From NCBI GenBank assembly GCA_913774625.1, contig CAJYHL010000041.1, positions 1-64,000 on the forward strand: 64,000 nt of DNA. Direction: 5' to 3'. The translations under genes were made by a program, and so were the position numbers. The notes under the pieces were generated by a model, which searched no databases, was not told the origin of the DNA, and saw nothing but the letters and a program-made list of their open reading frames with translations. Origin of the DNA: an uncultured Acidovorax sp. GTDB taxonomy: Bacteria; Pseudomonadota; Gammaproteobacteria; Burkholderiales; Burkholderiaceae_C. Shown piece by piece: positions 27,463 through 35,496 of the stretch; the first letter of the stretch is position 1; every line of letters begins with the position of its first letter.

Positions 27463-27591
27463 ATGCGAGCCCTACTCACCGGCGCGACCGGGTTCATCTG
27501 CCAGCATGCCGCCACCTTGCCGCGCAGCCTCCTGGGCCGTGAGGCCCTGCCTGGCAGCGACCTGGCTGCACGCATCCGGAGGCAGCCATGA
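27463..27591 (+). pseudogene. Remnant of an SDR (NAD-dependent epimerase-type) gene
   Basis: The frame opens with MRALLTGATGFICQHAA, the start of an SDR Rossmann fold, then loses all resemblance and stops after 42 codons. The intact SDR gene at 28619 begins MLNILLTGATGFIGRHVA, so the first 16 residues align with few changes, including loss of the third Gly of the nucleotide motif (GFIG to GFIC). The remnant's stop overlaps the ATG of the DoxX-like gene (ATGA), so it may still couple translation. Fused SDR-DoxX proteins are known, so an internal deletion in such a gene is one explanation. Confidence 0.65.
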
Positions 27592-27986
27592 CACTGCGCA
27601 CGCCAGCCTCCGCAAGCCGGCGCGAACTGGGATGGCTGCGCGCCAGCCTCGTAGCCGTCTGGCTGGGTACCGCCGTCGCCAGCATGGCGGAGTTCCATGG
27701 CCAGAGCCGTGAACTGCTGGTGACCGCCGGGATGCGGCACGCCTTGTGGATGCAGGCGCTGATCGCCGCCGGCATCGCGGCAGACCTGGCGGTGGGGGCC
27801 TGGCTTTGGTGGCGACCGGGTCGCCCGGCCTATGCAGCAGCCCTGCTGCTCATGGGCGCGATGACCGTGATCGCCACCATCCTGCTGCCCGGACTGTGGC
27901 TAGATCCGCTGGGCCGGCTGCTCAAGAACCTGCCTATCGCCGCCATCCTGCTCGTGCTCTGGCAGACCGAAGGAAGACAGCCATGA
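27588..27986 (+). CDS. DoxX-like membrane protein (DoxX_3)
   Basis: A 132-aa protein with four predicted membrane helices. The C-terminal pattern LWLDPLGRLLKNLPIAAILLVL is typical of the DoxX-like family PF13781, often found fused to, or beside, SDR enzymes. The function is unknown; DoxX relatives are linked to membrane redox or oxidative-stress complexes. It starts on an ATGA overlap with the SDR remnant and ends in an ATGA overlap with the DUF2269 gene, so translation is tightly coupled. The Arg-rich N-terminus before helix 1 suggests a cytoplasmic start. Confidence 0.75.
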   Translation: MTLRTPASASRRELGWLRASLVAVWLGTAVASMAEFHGQSRELLVTAGMRHALWMQALIAAGIAADLAVGAWLWWRPGRPAYAAALLLMGAMTVIATILLPGLWLDPLGRLLKNLPIAAILLVLWQTEGRQP

Positions 27987-28459
27987 ATTCGTACCTGGTC
28001 CTCAAGTGGGTGCATATCCTCTCCAGCGTGCTGCTGGTGGGCACGGGCTTCGGCTCGGCCTTCTACCTGTTCTTCGCCAACCGCAGCGGCAGCGTGCAGG
28101 CCCAGGCCGTGGTGGCACGGCTCGTGGTGCGTGCGGACACCTGGTTCACCACGCCGGCCGGAATCGTGCAGCCCATCAGTGGCGTGGCGCTGGCCCATAT
28201 GGCCGGCTGGCCGCTCTCCACACCGTGGATCGCCACCTCGCTGGCGCTCTACGTGATCGCCGGCCTGTGCTGGCTGCCCGTGCTGTGGCTGCAGTGGCGC
28301 ATGGCCTCCATGGCGCGGAGCGCGGCAGACCGCGGTGCCCTGCTGCCGGAAGGCTATCGCCGCCTTGCACGGTGGTGGGAAGCTCTGGGCTACCCGGCCT
28401 TCATCGCAATGCTCGCCATCTACTACATGATGGTGGCCAAGCCGGCACTCTGGGGCTGA
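27983..28459 (+). CDS. DUF2269 family membrane protein
   Basis: A 158-aa integral membrane protein with four hydrophobic helices. The opening LVLKWVHILSSVLLVGTGFGSAFYL is the signature region of DUF2269 (PF10027), with a conserved His in helix 1. Further polar residues, such as RADTWFTTPAG, lie at helix ends and could bind heme or quinone, but this is a guess. AGGAAG lies 7 nt before the ATG, which overlaps the previous stop. The family has no assigned function; here it is part of the GbsR-controlled operon. Confidence 0.82.
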   Translation: MNSYLVLKWVHILSSVLLVGTGFGSAFYLFFANRSGSVQAQAVVARLVVRADTWFTTPAGIVQPISGVALAHMAGWPLSTPWIATSLALYVIAGLCWLPVLWLQWRMASMARSAADRGALLPEGYRRLARWWEALGYPAFIAMLAIYYMMVAKPALWG

Positions 28460-28504
28460 GATCGCGAGCACGTTGTGAGGCACCAGGACCTGCCTTGCCG
28501 GACA

Positions 28505-28530
28505 AATGCCCCGATTGAATGCCCCGATTG
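28505..28530. repeat. Tandem 13-bp repeat
   Basis: AATGCCCCGATTG occurs twice in direct contact (28505-28517, 28518-28530) in the 159-bp gap between the DUF2269 and SDR genes. It could be replication slippage, or a binding site pair for a second control point of the SDR gene. Confidence 0.6.
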
Positions 28531-28618
28531 CCGGCCTGCGCCTACCCGCATCGCCCGGCGGCACGGCTAGCCTGCGGAAATCTGCGGCCTGCCGGCCCAT
28601 CCAGAAAGGCTCACCACC

Positions 28619-29533
28619 ATGCTGAACATCCTCCTCACGGGCGCCACCGGCTTCATCGGCCGGCATGTGGCGCGCCGGCTGCGCGACGACGGCCACCGCG
28701 TGGTGGCCGGCATGTCGCCGCAGCGCCACGCCATCGGCGCCGACCAGTGCGCCATGGACTTCGCCCACGACCTCTCCCCCGGCGACTGGATGCCGCGGCT
28801 GGACGGCATCGACGCCGTGGTGAACGCCGTGGGCGTGCTGCGCGACAGCGCCCGCCAGCCCATCGACGCCCTGCACCGCGACGCGCCCCGCGCCCTCTTC
28901 GACGCCTGCATGCAGAAGGGCGTGCGCCGGGTGGTGCAGATATCGGCGCTGGGCGTGGCCGGCAGCCCCACGCGCTACGCCAGCACCAAGCGCGCTGCCG
29001 ACGAGCACCTGTTGGCGCTGGCAGCGCGCGCGCCCGCCGGCCGGCCGGCGCTTTCGGCCTGCGTGGTGCGGCCCAGCGTGGTGTTCGGGCGCGGCGGCGC
29101 CAGCAGCGCGCTGTTCATGAATCTGGCGCGCCTGCCGGTGGTGGTGCTGCCCCGGCCGGTGATCGAGGCCCGGGTGCAGCCCGTGGCGGTGCAGGACCTG
29201 GCCGACGCCGTCGCCCATCTGCTGGGCCGCGCCGCCGACCGCCAGGGCGTGGTCGAATGCGCCGGCCCCGAAGCCCTGCCCATGGGCGACTTCATCGCCA
29301 GCCTGCGCAACCAGTGCGGGCGCGGCGCCGCCCATGTGCTGCCGCTGCCCGAACCCCTGACACGCCTGAGCGCCCGCCTGGGCGACCTGATCCCCGCCTC
29401 GCCCTGGTGCAGCGAAAGCCTGGCCATGCTGGGAACCGACAACGTCGCCGACGCCGGCACCCTGCACGATCTGCTGGGCCGGCCGGCCGTGCATTACCGC
29501 GACCTGGTGGCCCGGGCCTGGAACGGCAGCTGA
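28619..29533 (+). CDS. SDR-family NAD(P)-binding oxidoreductase
   Basis: Extended/atypical SDR of 304 aa. The nucleotide motif is TGATGFIG at residues 7-14. A TxxxVVNAVGVL segment and KRAADEHL follow. The classical YxxxK is replaced by YASTKRAADEHL, where Tyr and Lys are four residues apart, so the catalytic pair may survive. Complex I NDUFA9-like SDRs share this style (PVAVQDLADAV, PLPEPLTRLSA). AGAAAGG precedes ATG by about 8 nt. It is the last gene of the GbsR-linked cluster, 159 bp after DUF2269, so it may have its own promoter. The substrate is not known. Confidence 0.82.
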   Translation: MLNILLTGATGFIGRHVARRLRDDGHRVVAGMSPQRHAIGADQCAMDFAHDLSPGDWMPRLDGIDAVVNAVGVLRDSARQPIDALHRDAPRALFDACMQKGVRRVVQISALGVAGSPTRYASTKRAADEHLLALAARAPAGRPALSACVVRPSVVFGRGGASSALFMNLARLPVVVLPRPVIEARVQPVAVQDLADAVAHLLGRAADRQGVVECAGPEALPMGDFIASLRNQCGRGAAHVLPLPEPLTRLSARLGDLIPASPWCSESLAMLGTDNVADAGTLHDLLGRPAVHYRDLVARAWNGS

Positions 29534-29556
29534 TGTAGGCAGGCCCGGCAGCCGGG

Positions 29557-30336
29557 CTACGGGCGGGGATCCAGGTACGCCGCGCGGGCCAGGGCTTGCG
29601 CCAGCACGCGGGCCGGGTCCAACAGTACGAAGTCCGCTGCCGCCTCGTCCAGTGCCAGCGGAATCTCCGTGCAACCCATCACGATCACCTCAGCGCCACC
29701 GGCATCGCGCAGCGCCTGGGCCACCTCGCGGAAACACCGGCGCGCCAGGGCCATGTCGCCGGCCTTTACGCCGTCGTAAATGCCCTGCATCAGCCGTTCC
29801 CGGCCCGCGGCGTCCGGCTCCAGGCAGCCGATGCCGGCCTGCTCCAGCGCCAGCCGGTACAGCCCGCTGCGGTAGGTGCCCTGGGTGGCCAGCAGGCCCA
29901 CACGCCGCCGCCCCTGTGAGCGCAGCAGGGCGGCCACCTCGCGCGGCATGTGCAGCACGGCGAGCTGCGGAAAGCGCTCCTGCAGCAGCCCGTGCCAGGC
30001 ATGTGCGGTATTGCAGGCGATGGCCACGGCGCGCACGCCGAGCGCGGCCAGCCGGCCGGTGGCCTGCAGCAGGGCGTCCCCCGGCTGATGCGCGCTGGGC
30101 CGGGGGTCATCCAGCCCCGCTGTGCGGTCCGGCACCGGCACCTGCGCAAGCCAGTGCTCTGGGTAGGCCTGGTCGCGCACGGCGATACCCAGCGTCCGCA
30201 TGCGGGCCGTGCAGGCTTCGACGAACAGGCGCGCGAAGTCGGCGCCCGCTGCCGGGCCCATGCCTCCCAGGATGCCGACCATGCGTGGTGGCTCCACGGT
30301 CGGCCCCGGCGCGGCCTGCAGCGTCATGGCGTTCAT
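29557..30336 (-). CDS. Aspartate/glutamate racemase family protein
   Basis: PLP-independent amino-acid racemase of 259 aa. The family motifs are VGILGGMGPAAG, then the two catalytic cysteines in AIACNTAHAWH and VMGCTEIPLAL, about 110 residues apart, both present. The likely substrates are aspartate or glutamate. The ATG at 30336 overlaps the stop codon of the binding-protein gene (ATGA), so the two are translationally coupled. Together with the divergent D-amino-acid dehydrogenase it suggests uptake, racemisation and oxidation of an acidic amino acid. A few in-frame codons upstream of 30336 belong to the other gene's region. Confidence 0.88.
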   Translation of the reverse strand: MNAMTLQAAPGPTVEPPRMVGILGGMGPAAGADFARLFVEACTARMRTLGIAVRDQAYPEHWLAQVPVPDRTAGLDDPRPSAHQPGDALLQATGRLAALGVRAVAIACNTAHAWHGLLQERFPQLAVLHMPREVAALLRSQGRRRVGLLATQGTYRSGLYRLALEQAGIGCLEPDAAGRERLMQGIYDGVKAGDMALARRCFREVAQALRDAGGAEVIVMGCTEIPLALDEAAADFVLLDPARVLAQALARAAYLDPRP

Positions 30337-31220
30337 ACGGCCGGCTTGTCGCTCTGCGCCGTGAGGTTGTCGCGCAGTTCCTTGGACATCGGCAGGCTCA
30401 GCGCCTGGCCCTTGGGCGGAATGGGCGAGAGGAACCACTTGTTGTAGAGCTTTTCGAACTCGCCCGACTTCATCATCCCGCCGATCACGCCGTTCACCAG
30501 GGCCTGGAATTGCGGATCGTCCTTGCGCAGCATGCAGGCATAGGGCTCGACCTGGAGCGCATCGCCGACCACTTCCCACTCGGCCGGGTTCGTGGCGTTG
30601 GCCTTCAGGCCGAAGAGCAGGATGTCGTCCATGGCGAAGGCTTGGGCGCGGCCCGAGTCCACCAGCAGCATGGAGTCGTTATGGTCCTTGCCCAGCACCA
30701 GATCCATGTCGAGGCCGTTGTCGCGGTTGTACTTGCGGATCACCTGCGCGTTCGTGGTGCCGGTGGTGCTGGCCACGGTCTTCTTCGCCAGATCGGCGTA
30801 GTTCTTGATGCCCGAGGCCTTCTTCACCAGCAGGCGCGTGCCGGTATAGAAATAGTTGATGGCGAACTGCACGTCCTTGCCCCGCGCGCTGTTGTTGGTG
30901 GTGGAGCCGCATTCCAGGTCCACCGTGCCGTTGGTCAGCAGCGGGATGCGGTTCTGCGACGTGACGGCCTGCAGTTCGACCTTGATGTCGGGCCGGTTCA
31001 GCCGCTTCTTCACGGCGTCCACCACCGCGTTGGAGATATCCACCGAGAACCCGATGGGCTCGCCGGCGCCGGCCAGGTAGCTGAAGGGCACCGACGATTC
31101 GCGGTAGGCCAGCGTGATCTTGCCGCTGTCCGCGACCTTCTTCAGGGTGTCGGCCTGCGCGGCGGCTCCGGCGAGCAGGCCGCAGGCCAGCAGCGCGGCG
31201 CGGCAGAGGGGGGTTTTCAT
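30333..31220 (-). CDS. GltI-like glutamate/aspartate ABC transporter binding protein
   Basis: Periplasmic solute-binding protein of 295 aa (E. coli GltI 302). A signal peptide of about 20 residues ends at AAAQA-DTL. The mature sequence has TLKKVADSGKITLAYRESSVPFSYL, DLECGSTTNN and FAMDDILLFGL, close to the DEBP/GltI type. AAGGA is about 9 nt before ATG 31220. No permease or ATPase gene (gltJKL) is in the window, so the partners must lie elsewhere, or the protein serves another system. It is coupled to the racemase gene by an ATGA overlap and diverges from the D-amino-acid dehydrogenase gene. Confidence 0.9.
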   Translation of the reverse strand: MKTPLCRAALLACGLLAGAAAQADTLKKVADSGKITLAYRESSVPFSYLAGAGEPIGFSVDISNAVVDAVKKRLNRPDIKVELQAVTSQNRIPLLTNGTVDLECGSTTNNSARGKDVQFAINYFYTGTRLLVKKASGIKNYADLAKKTVASTTGTTNAQVIRKYNRDNGLDMDLVLGKDHNDSMLLVDSGRAQAFAMDDILLFGLKANATNPAEWEVVGDALQVEPYACMLRKDDPQFQALVNGVIGGMMKSGEFEKLYNKWFLSPIPPKGQALSLPMSKELRDNLTAQSDKPAV

Positions 31221-31473
31221 AGTAATTCCTTCTCTCGATGGGGCGGGTGAGTGAATGAACCAGGGAACCGCACTGCCCACGTCGGTGCGGTGGAGAAGGA
31301 ACTGTAGGAACAAGGTGCCGCGCCGAATAATTCATTCCGCGCCATATGCCATGCCTGAAAGTTATGCCCCTGCAGGACCGGCCCAGCCCCGGGCCGGCGC
31401 ATAACCTGGCGGCATGGGCGCCCATGCGATCGGCATTTCCCAGAGCGATCCTGCGCTCCTAGAGTGCCCGCCT

Positions 31474-32739
31474 ATGCAACGAATCGGAATAGACAGGCAT
31501 GCCTGCGTGCTGGGCGCCGGCATCGCGGGCTTGGCCACGGCATACGCGCTGGAGCGGCAAGGCTGGCAGGTGACGGTGATCGATCAGGGTCCGGTGGGCG
31601 GCGGCGCCAGCGGCGGCAACGGCGCGCAGCTGAGCTACAGCTACGTGCAGCCGCTGGCCGACGCCTCGGTCTGGGGCCAGCTTCCCCGGCTGCTCTTCTC
31701 GCCGGATTCGCCGCTCAAGCTGCGCCCCCAGTGGAGCCTGAGCCAGTGGCGCTGGGGCGCGGCCTTCCTCGCCGCCTGCAACGACGCCACCTCCCGCCGG
31801 ACCACCGGCACGCTGCTGGACCTCGCCGCGCACAGCCGGCAGGTCTTCGAACGGCTGCGCGAGCGCGAGGGGCTGGACTGCGACTTCACCCGCACCGGCA
31901 AGCTGGTGCTTTACCGCTCGCGCGAGGCCCTGGCCGCCGGGGAGCGCCAGATGGCCCTGCAGCGCGCCTGGGGCTGCGAGCAGGAAGCGGTGTCGGCCGC
32001 CCGCTGCGTGGAGCTGGAGCCTGCCCTCGCCCACGGCGCGGACCGCATCGTGGGCGCCATCCACACGCCCAGCGAATGCGCGGCCGACTGCCAGCAGGTC
32101 TGCGACGGACTGCATGCGCGGCTGGCCGCGCGCGGCATGCGCTTTCTGCTGGGGATGCAGCTGCAGGGCTTCGAGCGCGGCGCCCACGGAGCCATCTCCG
32201 CCGTCCGGCTGCGCTCCAGCGCCCCGGGAGCGCCGAGCGTCGAAACCCGGGTGACGGCCGACCACTTCGTGCTGGCGCTGGGCAGCGCCAGCGCGGACTG
32301 GGCGGCGCGCCTGGGCGCCTCGGTGCCGGTCTATCCGCTCAAGGGCTACAGCATCACGGTGGACGCGCCGGCCGGCGCGGCCTGGGCGCCCCGGGTGAAC
32401 GTGACCGACGCGGCCCGCAAGGTGGTCTTCGCCCGGCTGGGCCAGCGCCTGCGCGTGGCCGGCATGGCCGAGCTGGTGGGCGATGACCGCAGCATTCCGG
32501 CCGACCGCATCGAACGCCTGCGCGCCGCCGTGGCCGCCGTGCTGGGCCACGACCCGGGCGAAGGCGCCCGCCTGCACCCCTGGACCGGCATGCGCCCGGC
32601 CACGCCCACCGGCCTGCCCGTGGCGGGACGGCGGTCGGGCGGGCCCGGCAACCTGTGGCTGCACACCGGGCACGGCGCGCTGGGCTTCACGCTGTCCTTC
32701 GGCACGGGGGAGCGGCTGGCCGAGGCGATGGGGCGTTAG
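31474..32739 (+). CDS. D-amino acid dehydrogenase (DadA-type)
   Basis: FAD-dependent oxidase/dehydrogenase of 421 aa that deaminates D-amino acids to 2-oxo acids. The FAD dinucleotide motif is VLGAGIAGLATAYAL near residue 12-26. DQGPVGGGASGGNGAQLSYSYV follows, and the C-terminal FAD contact is HTGHGALGFTLSFGTG. PLKGYSITVD and WTGMRPATPTGLPVAG fit DadA. The start at 31474 is chosen because it places the FAD motif at the expected distance. It diverges from the binding-protein/racemase pair (253-bp gap) and converges with the LysR gene, 15 bp apart. Its electron acceptor is probably the quinone pool. Confidence 0.88.
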   Translation: MQRIGIDRHACVLGAGIAGLATAYALERQGWQVTVIDQGPVGGGASGGNGAQLSYSYVQPLADASVWGQLPRLLFSPDSPLKLRPQWSLSQWRWGAAFLAACNDATSRRTTGTLLDLAAHSRQVFERLREREGLDCDFTRTGKLVLYRSREALAAGERQMALQRAWGCEQEAVSAARCVELEPALAHGADRIVGAIHTPSECAADCQQVCDGLHARLAARGMRFLLGMQLQGFERGAHGAISAVRLRSSAPGAPSVETRVTADHFVLALGSASADWAARLGASVPVYPLKGYSITVDAPAGAAWAPRVNVTDAARKVVFARLGQRLRVAGMAELVGDDRSIPADRIERLRAAVAAVLGHDPGEGARLHPWTGMRPATPTGLPVAGRRSGGPGNLWLHTGHGALGFTLSFGTGERLAEAMGR

Positions 32740-32754
32740 CTCCGGGCCAGCGGC

Positions 32755-33663
32755 TCAGCCCCCCAGCGTTTCGAGGATGGCGCCGCGCATGCAGCGCACC
32801 ATCGCATCGGCGAGCAGCGAAGACGGCCGGTTCGGCATGCGCAGCGCCTTCACCGGCACGGCGATGCGGGGGAGCAGATCCAGCACATCCACCCGCGCCC
32901 GGTCTGCCGATGCCGCGGTGCAGGCATCCACCAGGGCCACGCCCAGCCCATGGTGGGCCAGGGCCAGCGCCGCATGGTAGGTCTGCACGGTGATGGTGGA
33001 GGACTTCAGCCCGACCTCGGCCTCGCGGCAGGCATGGTTCAGCAGGGTGCCGAGCGGATCGTTGAGCCCCAGCCGCACCACCGGCAGCTGCGCCAGGTCG
33101 GCCAGCTGCACCTCGCCGGCAGCCACCTGCGCGGCATCCAGCAGGCCGCGCGGCGCGGCGCAGACCATGTGGCTCTCGGCCAGAGTTTCCTGCTCCAGCG
33201 AGGGATGGGACAGCGCCGAGAAGACGAAGCCCACGTCGGCCTCCTGCAGCACCAGTGCGGACACGATCTGCGACGAATGCAGGGATTCGACGGTCACCTG
33301 CACGCCGGGGTGCAGCGCGCGGAAAGCCCGCAGCGCGCGGGGCACCACCTCCTGGCCGAGCGTCAGCACGCTGAGGACGTGCAGCTCGTCCTCGCGCTGC
33401 TGGCCGCGCAGGCTGTCCGCCAGCCGCTGTACCTCGTCGAGCTGGCCGAAGAGCCGCTCGATGTGCGGATAAAGCGTCTGCGCCTCGCGCGTGGGCACCA
33501 GCCGGCCCTTGTGGCGATGGAAAAGCGCGAAGCCCAGCTGCAGCTCGGCATGCGACAGGATGCGGCTCACCGCGGGCTGCGTGACGTTGATGAGGCGGGC
33601 CGCCGCGCTCACGCTGCCGGTGAGCATCACGGCGTTGAAGACTTCGATGTGGCGCAGGCGCAT
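32755..33663 (-). CDS. LysR-family regulator next to the D-amino-acid genes
   Basis: LysR regulator of 302 aa. The HTH is at residues 1-62 (MRLRHIEVFNAVMLTGSVSA, NVTQPAVSRILSHAELQLG), and a substrate-binding domain of type 2 periplasmic fold runs from about 90 to 295. ATG 33663 matches the usual LysR start; the frame runs on to 33864. It converges on the dadA-type gene, so it does not share the usual divergent LysR layout. The amino-acid cluster remains the nearest likely target. The start has no good Shine-Dalgarno. A 5' region of only 80 bp separates it from the next Bug gene on the same strand. Confidence 0.88.
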   Translation of the reverse strand: MRLRHIEVFNAVMLTGSVSAAARLINVTQPAVSRILSHAELQLGFALFHRHKGRLVPTREAQTLYPHIERLFGQLDEVQRLADSLRGQQREDELHVLSVLTLGQEVVPRALRAFRALHPGVQVTVESLHSSQIVSALVLQEADVGFVFSALSHPSLEQETLAESHMVCAAPRGLLDAAQVAAGEVQLADLAQLPVVRLGLNDPLGTLLNHACREAEVGLKSSTITVQTYHAALALAHHGLGVALVDACTAASADRARVDVLDLLPRIAVPVKALRMPNRPSSLLADAMVRCMRGAILETLGG

Positions 33664-33743
33664 GGGATGGGCAGGGACGACGGCCTGAAGGAGTGGTGGG
33701 AGACCACCCCGATCGTATGCCCGCCGCCCTCCGCCCGCGCCGA

Positions 33744-34745
33744 TCAATCCAGGTGGATGTTCAGACCCTTGATGAGCGCCTCCATCCGCCGCGCTTCGGA
33801 CTGGATGACGCGGTCGAACTGCTCGGGCGTGCCGGCCACCGCCTCGGAGCCGATCTCCTGCCACTTCGCCTTGAAGGCCGGCTCCGCGAAGATGGCGTTC
33901 AGCTCGGCATTCAGCCGGGTGACGATGGGCCGGGGCGTGCCCGCCGCCACGGCGACGCCATGCCAGGCGTAGTAGTCGAAGCCGGGATAGCCCAGTTCGC
34001 TGATCGCGGGCACGTCGGGCAGCAGCGGAGAGCGCGTCTTGGTGGTCACCGCCAGCGGCCGCAGCTTGCCCGACTTGATGTGCGGCAGCGAGCTGCCCAG
34101 GATGTCGAACATGCTGGTGATCTGCCCGCCCATCAGATCGACCAGCGCCGGGCCGGCCCCCTTGTAGGGCACGTGGGAGATGTCGATCTTGGCCTGCGCC
34201 TTGAACAGTTCCGCGCCCAGGTGCTGGGGCGTGCCGTTGCTGGCCGAGCCGAAGGTGGCGCGGTTGGCCGGGTCTTTGGCGAAGGCCACATAGTCCTGGA
34301 AGCTGCGGATGGGGCTGGTCGCCGACACCTCCAGCACCAGCGGAAAGCGCGAGATCTGCATCACCGGCGCCAGGTCCTTGAGCGGATCGAAGCCCAGTCT
34401 GGCGTAGAGGAACTGGTTGGCCGCCAGGTTGCCGCTGGCCGCCAGCAGCAGCGTGTAGCCGTCGGGCTTGCCCTTGGCGACCTGCCCCGCTCCGATGTTG
34501 CCGCCGGCACCGGCCTTGTTCTCCACGATGACCGGCACCTTCAGCCGCTGGGCCAGCGGCGTGGCGATCAGGCGCGCCATCAGGTCGGTGGGCCCGCCGG
34601 GTGGATAGGGCACGACGAAGGTGATGGGGCGGCTGGGCCAGGCGTCGGGCTGCTGGGCCTGGGCGGCGGCAGGCAGGCCCCCCAGGGCCAGGGTGGCCGC
34701 GGCGGCGGCGGTGGCAGCCAGGAAGGCGCGGGTGGTCATCGTCAT
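33744..34745 (-). CDS. Bug-family tricarboxylate transporter receptor
   Basis: Periplasmic solute receptor of 333 aa of the Bug/TctC family. The signal peptide ends near AAAQAQQ. The family start PSRPITFVVPYPPGGPTDLMAR is followed by IVENKAGAGGNIGA, DGYTLLLA and PYKGAGPALVDLMGGQI. It binds small carboxylates or similar ligands for TctAB-type transport, but no tctA/tctB genes are here, as is common for the many orphan Bug genes of Burkholderiales. GGAG stands about 12 nt before ATG 34745. It lies 59 bp after the carboxymuconolactone-decarboxylase-type gene, likely in one operon facing a LysR gene. Confidence 0.92.
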   Translation of the reverse strand: MTMTTRAFLAATAAAAATLALGGLPAAAQAQQPDAWPSRPITFVVPYPPGGPTDLMARLIATPLAQRLKVPVIVENKAGAGGNIGAGQVAKGKPDGYTLLLAASGNLAANQFLYARLGFDPLKDLAPVMQISRFPLVLEVSATSPIRSFQDYVAFAKDPANRATFGSASNGTPQHLGAELFKAQAKIDISHVPYKGAGPALVDLMGGQITSMFDILGSSLPHIKSGKLRPLAVTTKTRSPLLPDVPAISELGYPGFDYYAWHGVAVAAGTPRPIVTRLNAELNAIFAEPAFKAKWQEIGSEAVAGTPEQFDRVIQSEARRMEALIKGLNIHLD

Positions 34746-34804
34746 GGTGCTTGTCTCCGTTGTGGTCTGCTTGTTATGGGTAGATGCAGGGACTGCGGCC
34801 GGCG

Positions 34805-35353
34805 TCAGTGCGCGTCGGGCGCGGCGCCGTGCCGCGCGTCGTCGGTGTGGATCTGCAAGGCCTCCAGGAAGCGGGAGACCATGTTGTAGGCCGCCACGGT
34901 GGCGGTGATCTCCACCACCTGCGGCGCCTCGTAGAACGCCGCGACGGCGCCGAACACCGCGTCAGGCACCTGCACCTGGCGCGTCATGGCGTCGGTGTAG
35001 GCCAGCACGGCGCGCTGCTCCTCGCTGAAAAGCGGGCTCTCCGGCCACTGGGCCAGCGCGTCGAGCTGGGCCTGGGTGATGCCTTCGCGCAGCGCGATGG
35101 GCGCATGCTGGTCGGCCTCGTAGGGCGCGTTGTTCAGCTGGGCCACGCGCATGATGATGAGTTCGCGCATCGCGCCGGGCAGCGAGCTCTTGTGGCGCAC
35201 GGCCGTCAGGTAGTTCAGCCAGCCTTCGGCAAAGGGCGGGCTGTGCAGCAGCATCTGGTAGAGGTGCAGGACGCTGCCGCGCTCTGCGGCGATGCGCTCG
35301 GCCAGCGGGCGCACGCCATCTGCGGTGCAGTCGGCATAGGGGATTCGGGCCAC
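34805..35353 (-). CDS. Carboxymuconolactone decarboxylase (AhpD-like) family protein
   Basis: A 182-aa alpha-helical protein of the CMD/AhpD family (PF02627). The region MRELIIMRVAQLNNAPYEADQHAPIALREGIT matches the fold, but the CxxC of the redox-active AhpD members is not seen: the equivalent stretch reads NNAPYEADQH. That argues against peroxidase-linked activity. Related proteins act on hydroxyacids or lactones. GTG at 35353 is chosen because AGGAG lies about 7 nt upstream. It is first in an operon with the Bug receptor, divergent from a LysR gene, so a small acid is the probable shared substrate. Confidence 0.82.
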   Translation of the reverse strand: MARIPYADCTADGVRPLAERIAAERGSVLHLYQMLLHSPPFAEGWLNYLTAVRHKSSLPGAMRELIIMRVAQLNNAPYEADQHAPIALREGITQAQLDALAQWPESPLFSEEQRAVLAYTDAMTRQVQVPDAVFGAVAAFYEAPQVVEITATVAAYNMVSRFLEALQIHTDDARHGAAPDAH

Positions 35354-35448
35354 GGGTTCACTCCTGGTTGATTCGTTCACCCATGCGGCGCCGGGCGCGG
35401 GTTCCGGCGGCCGGTGGATGGGCGGATAGAGCCATCCTAGGCCGCTGC

Positions 35449-35478
35449 GATATATTTTTGAAATTCTTTGCATCTATC
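35449..35478. promoter_or_regulatory. Candidate LysR operator
   Basis: GATATAT (35449-35455) and ATCTATC (35472-35478) form a 6-of-7 dyad with 16 bp between, in the only AT-rich part of the 143-bp divergent gap. The size and position suit a LysR binding site controlling both the regulator and the CMD/Bug operon. Confidence 0.4.
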
Positions 35479-35496
35479 GATTTATCAGGCCCAGGA

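Noticed and set aside
31221-31473. Search for a LysR operator between the binding-protein and dehydrogenase genes
   Set aside because: Only short partial dyads (for example GAATAATTC) are visible, none clearly better than chance, so no site is called.
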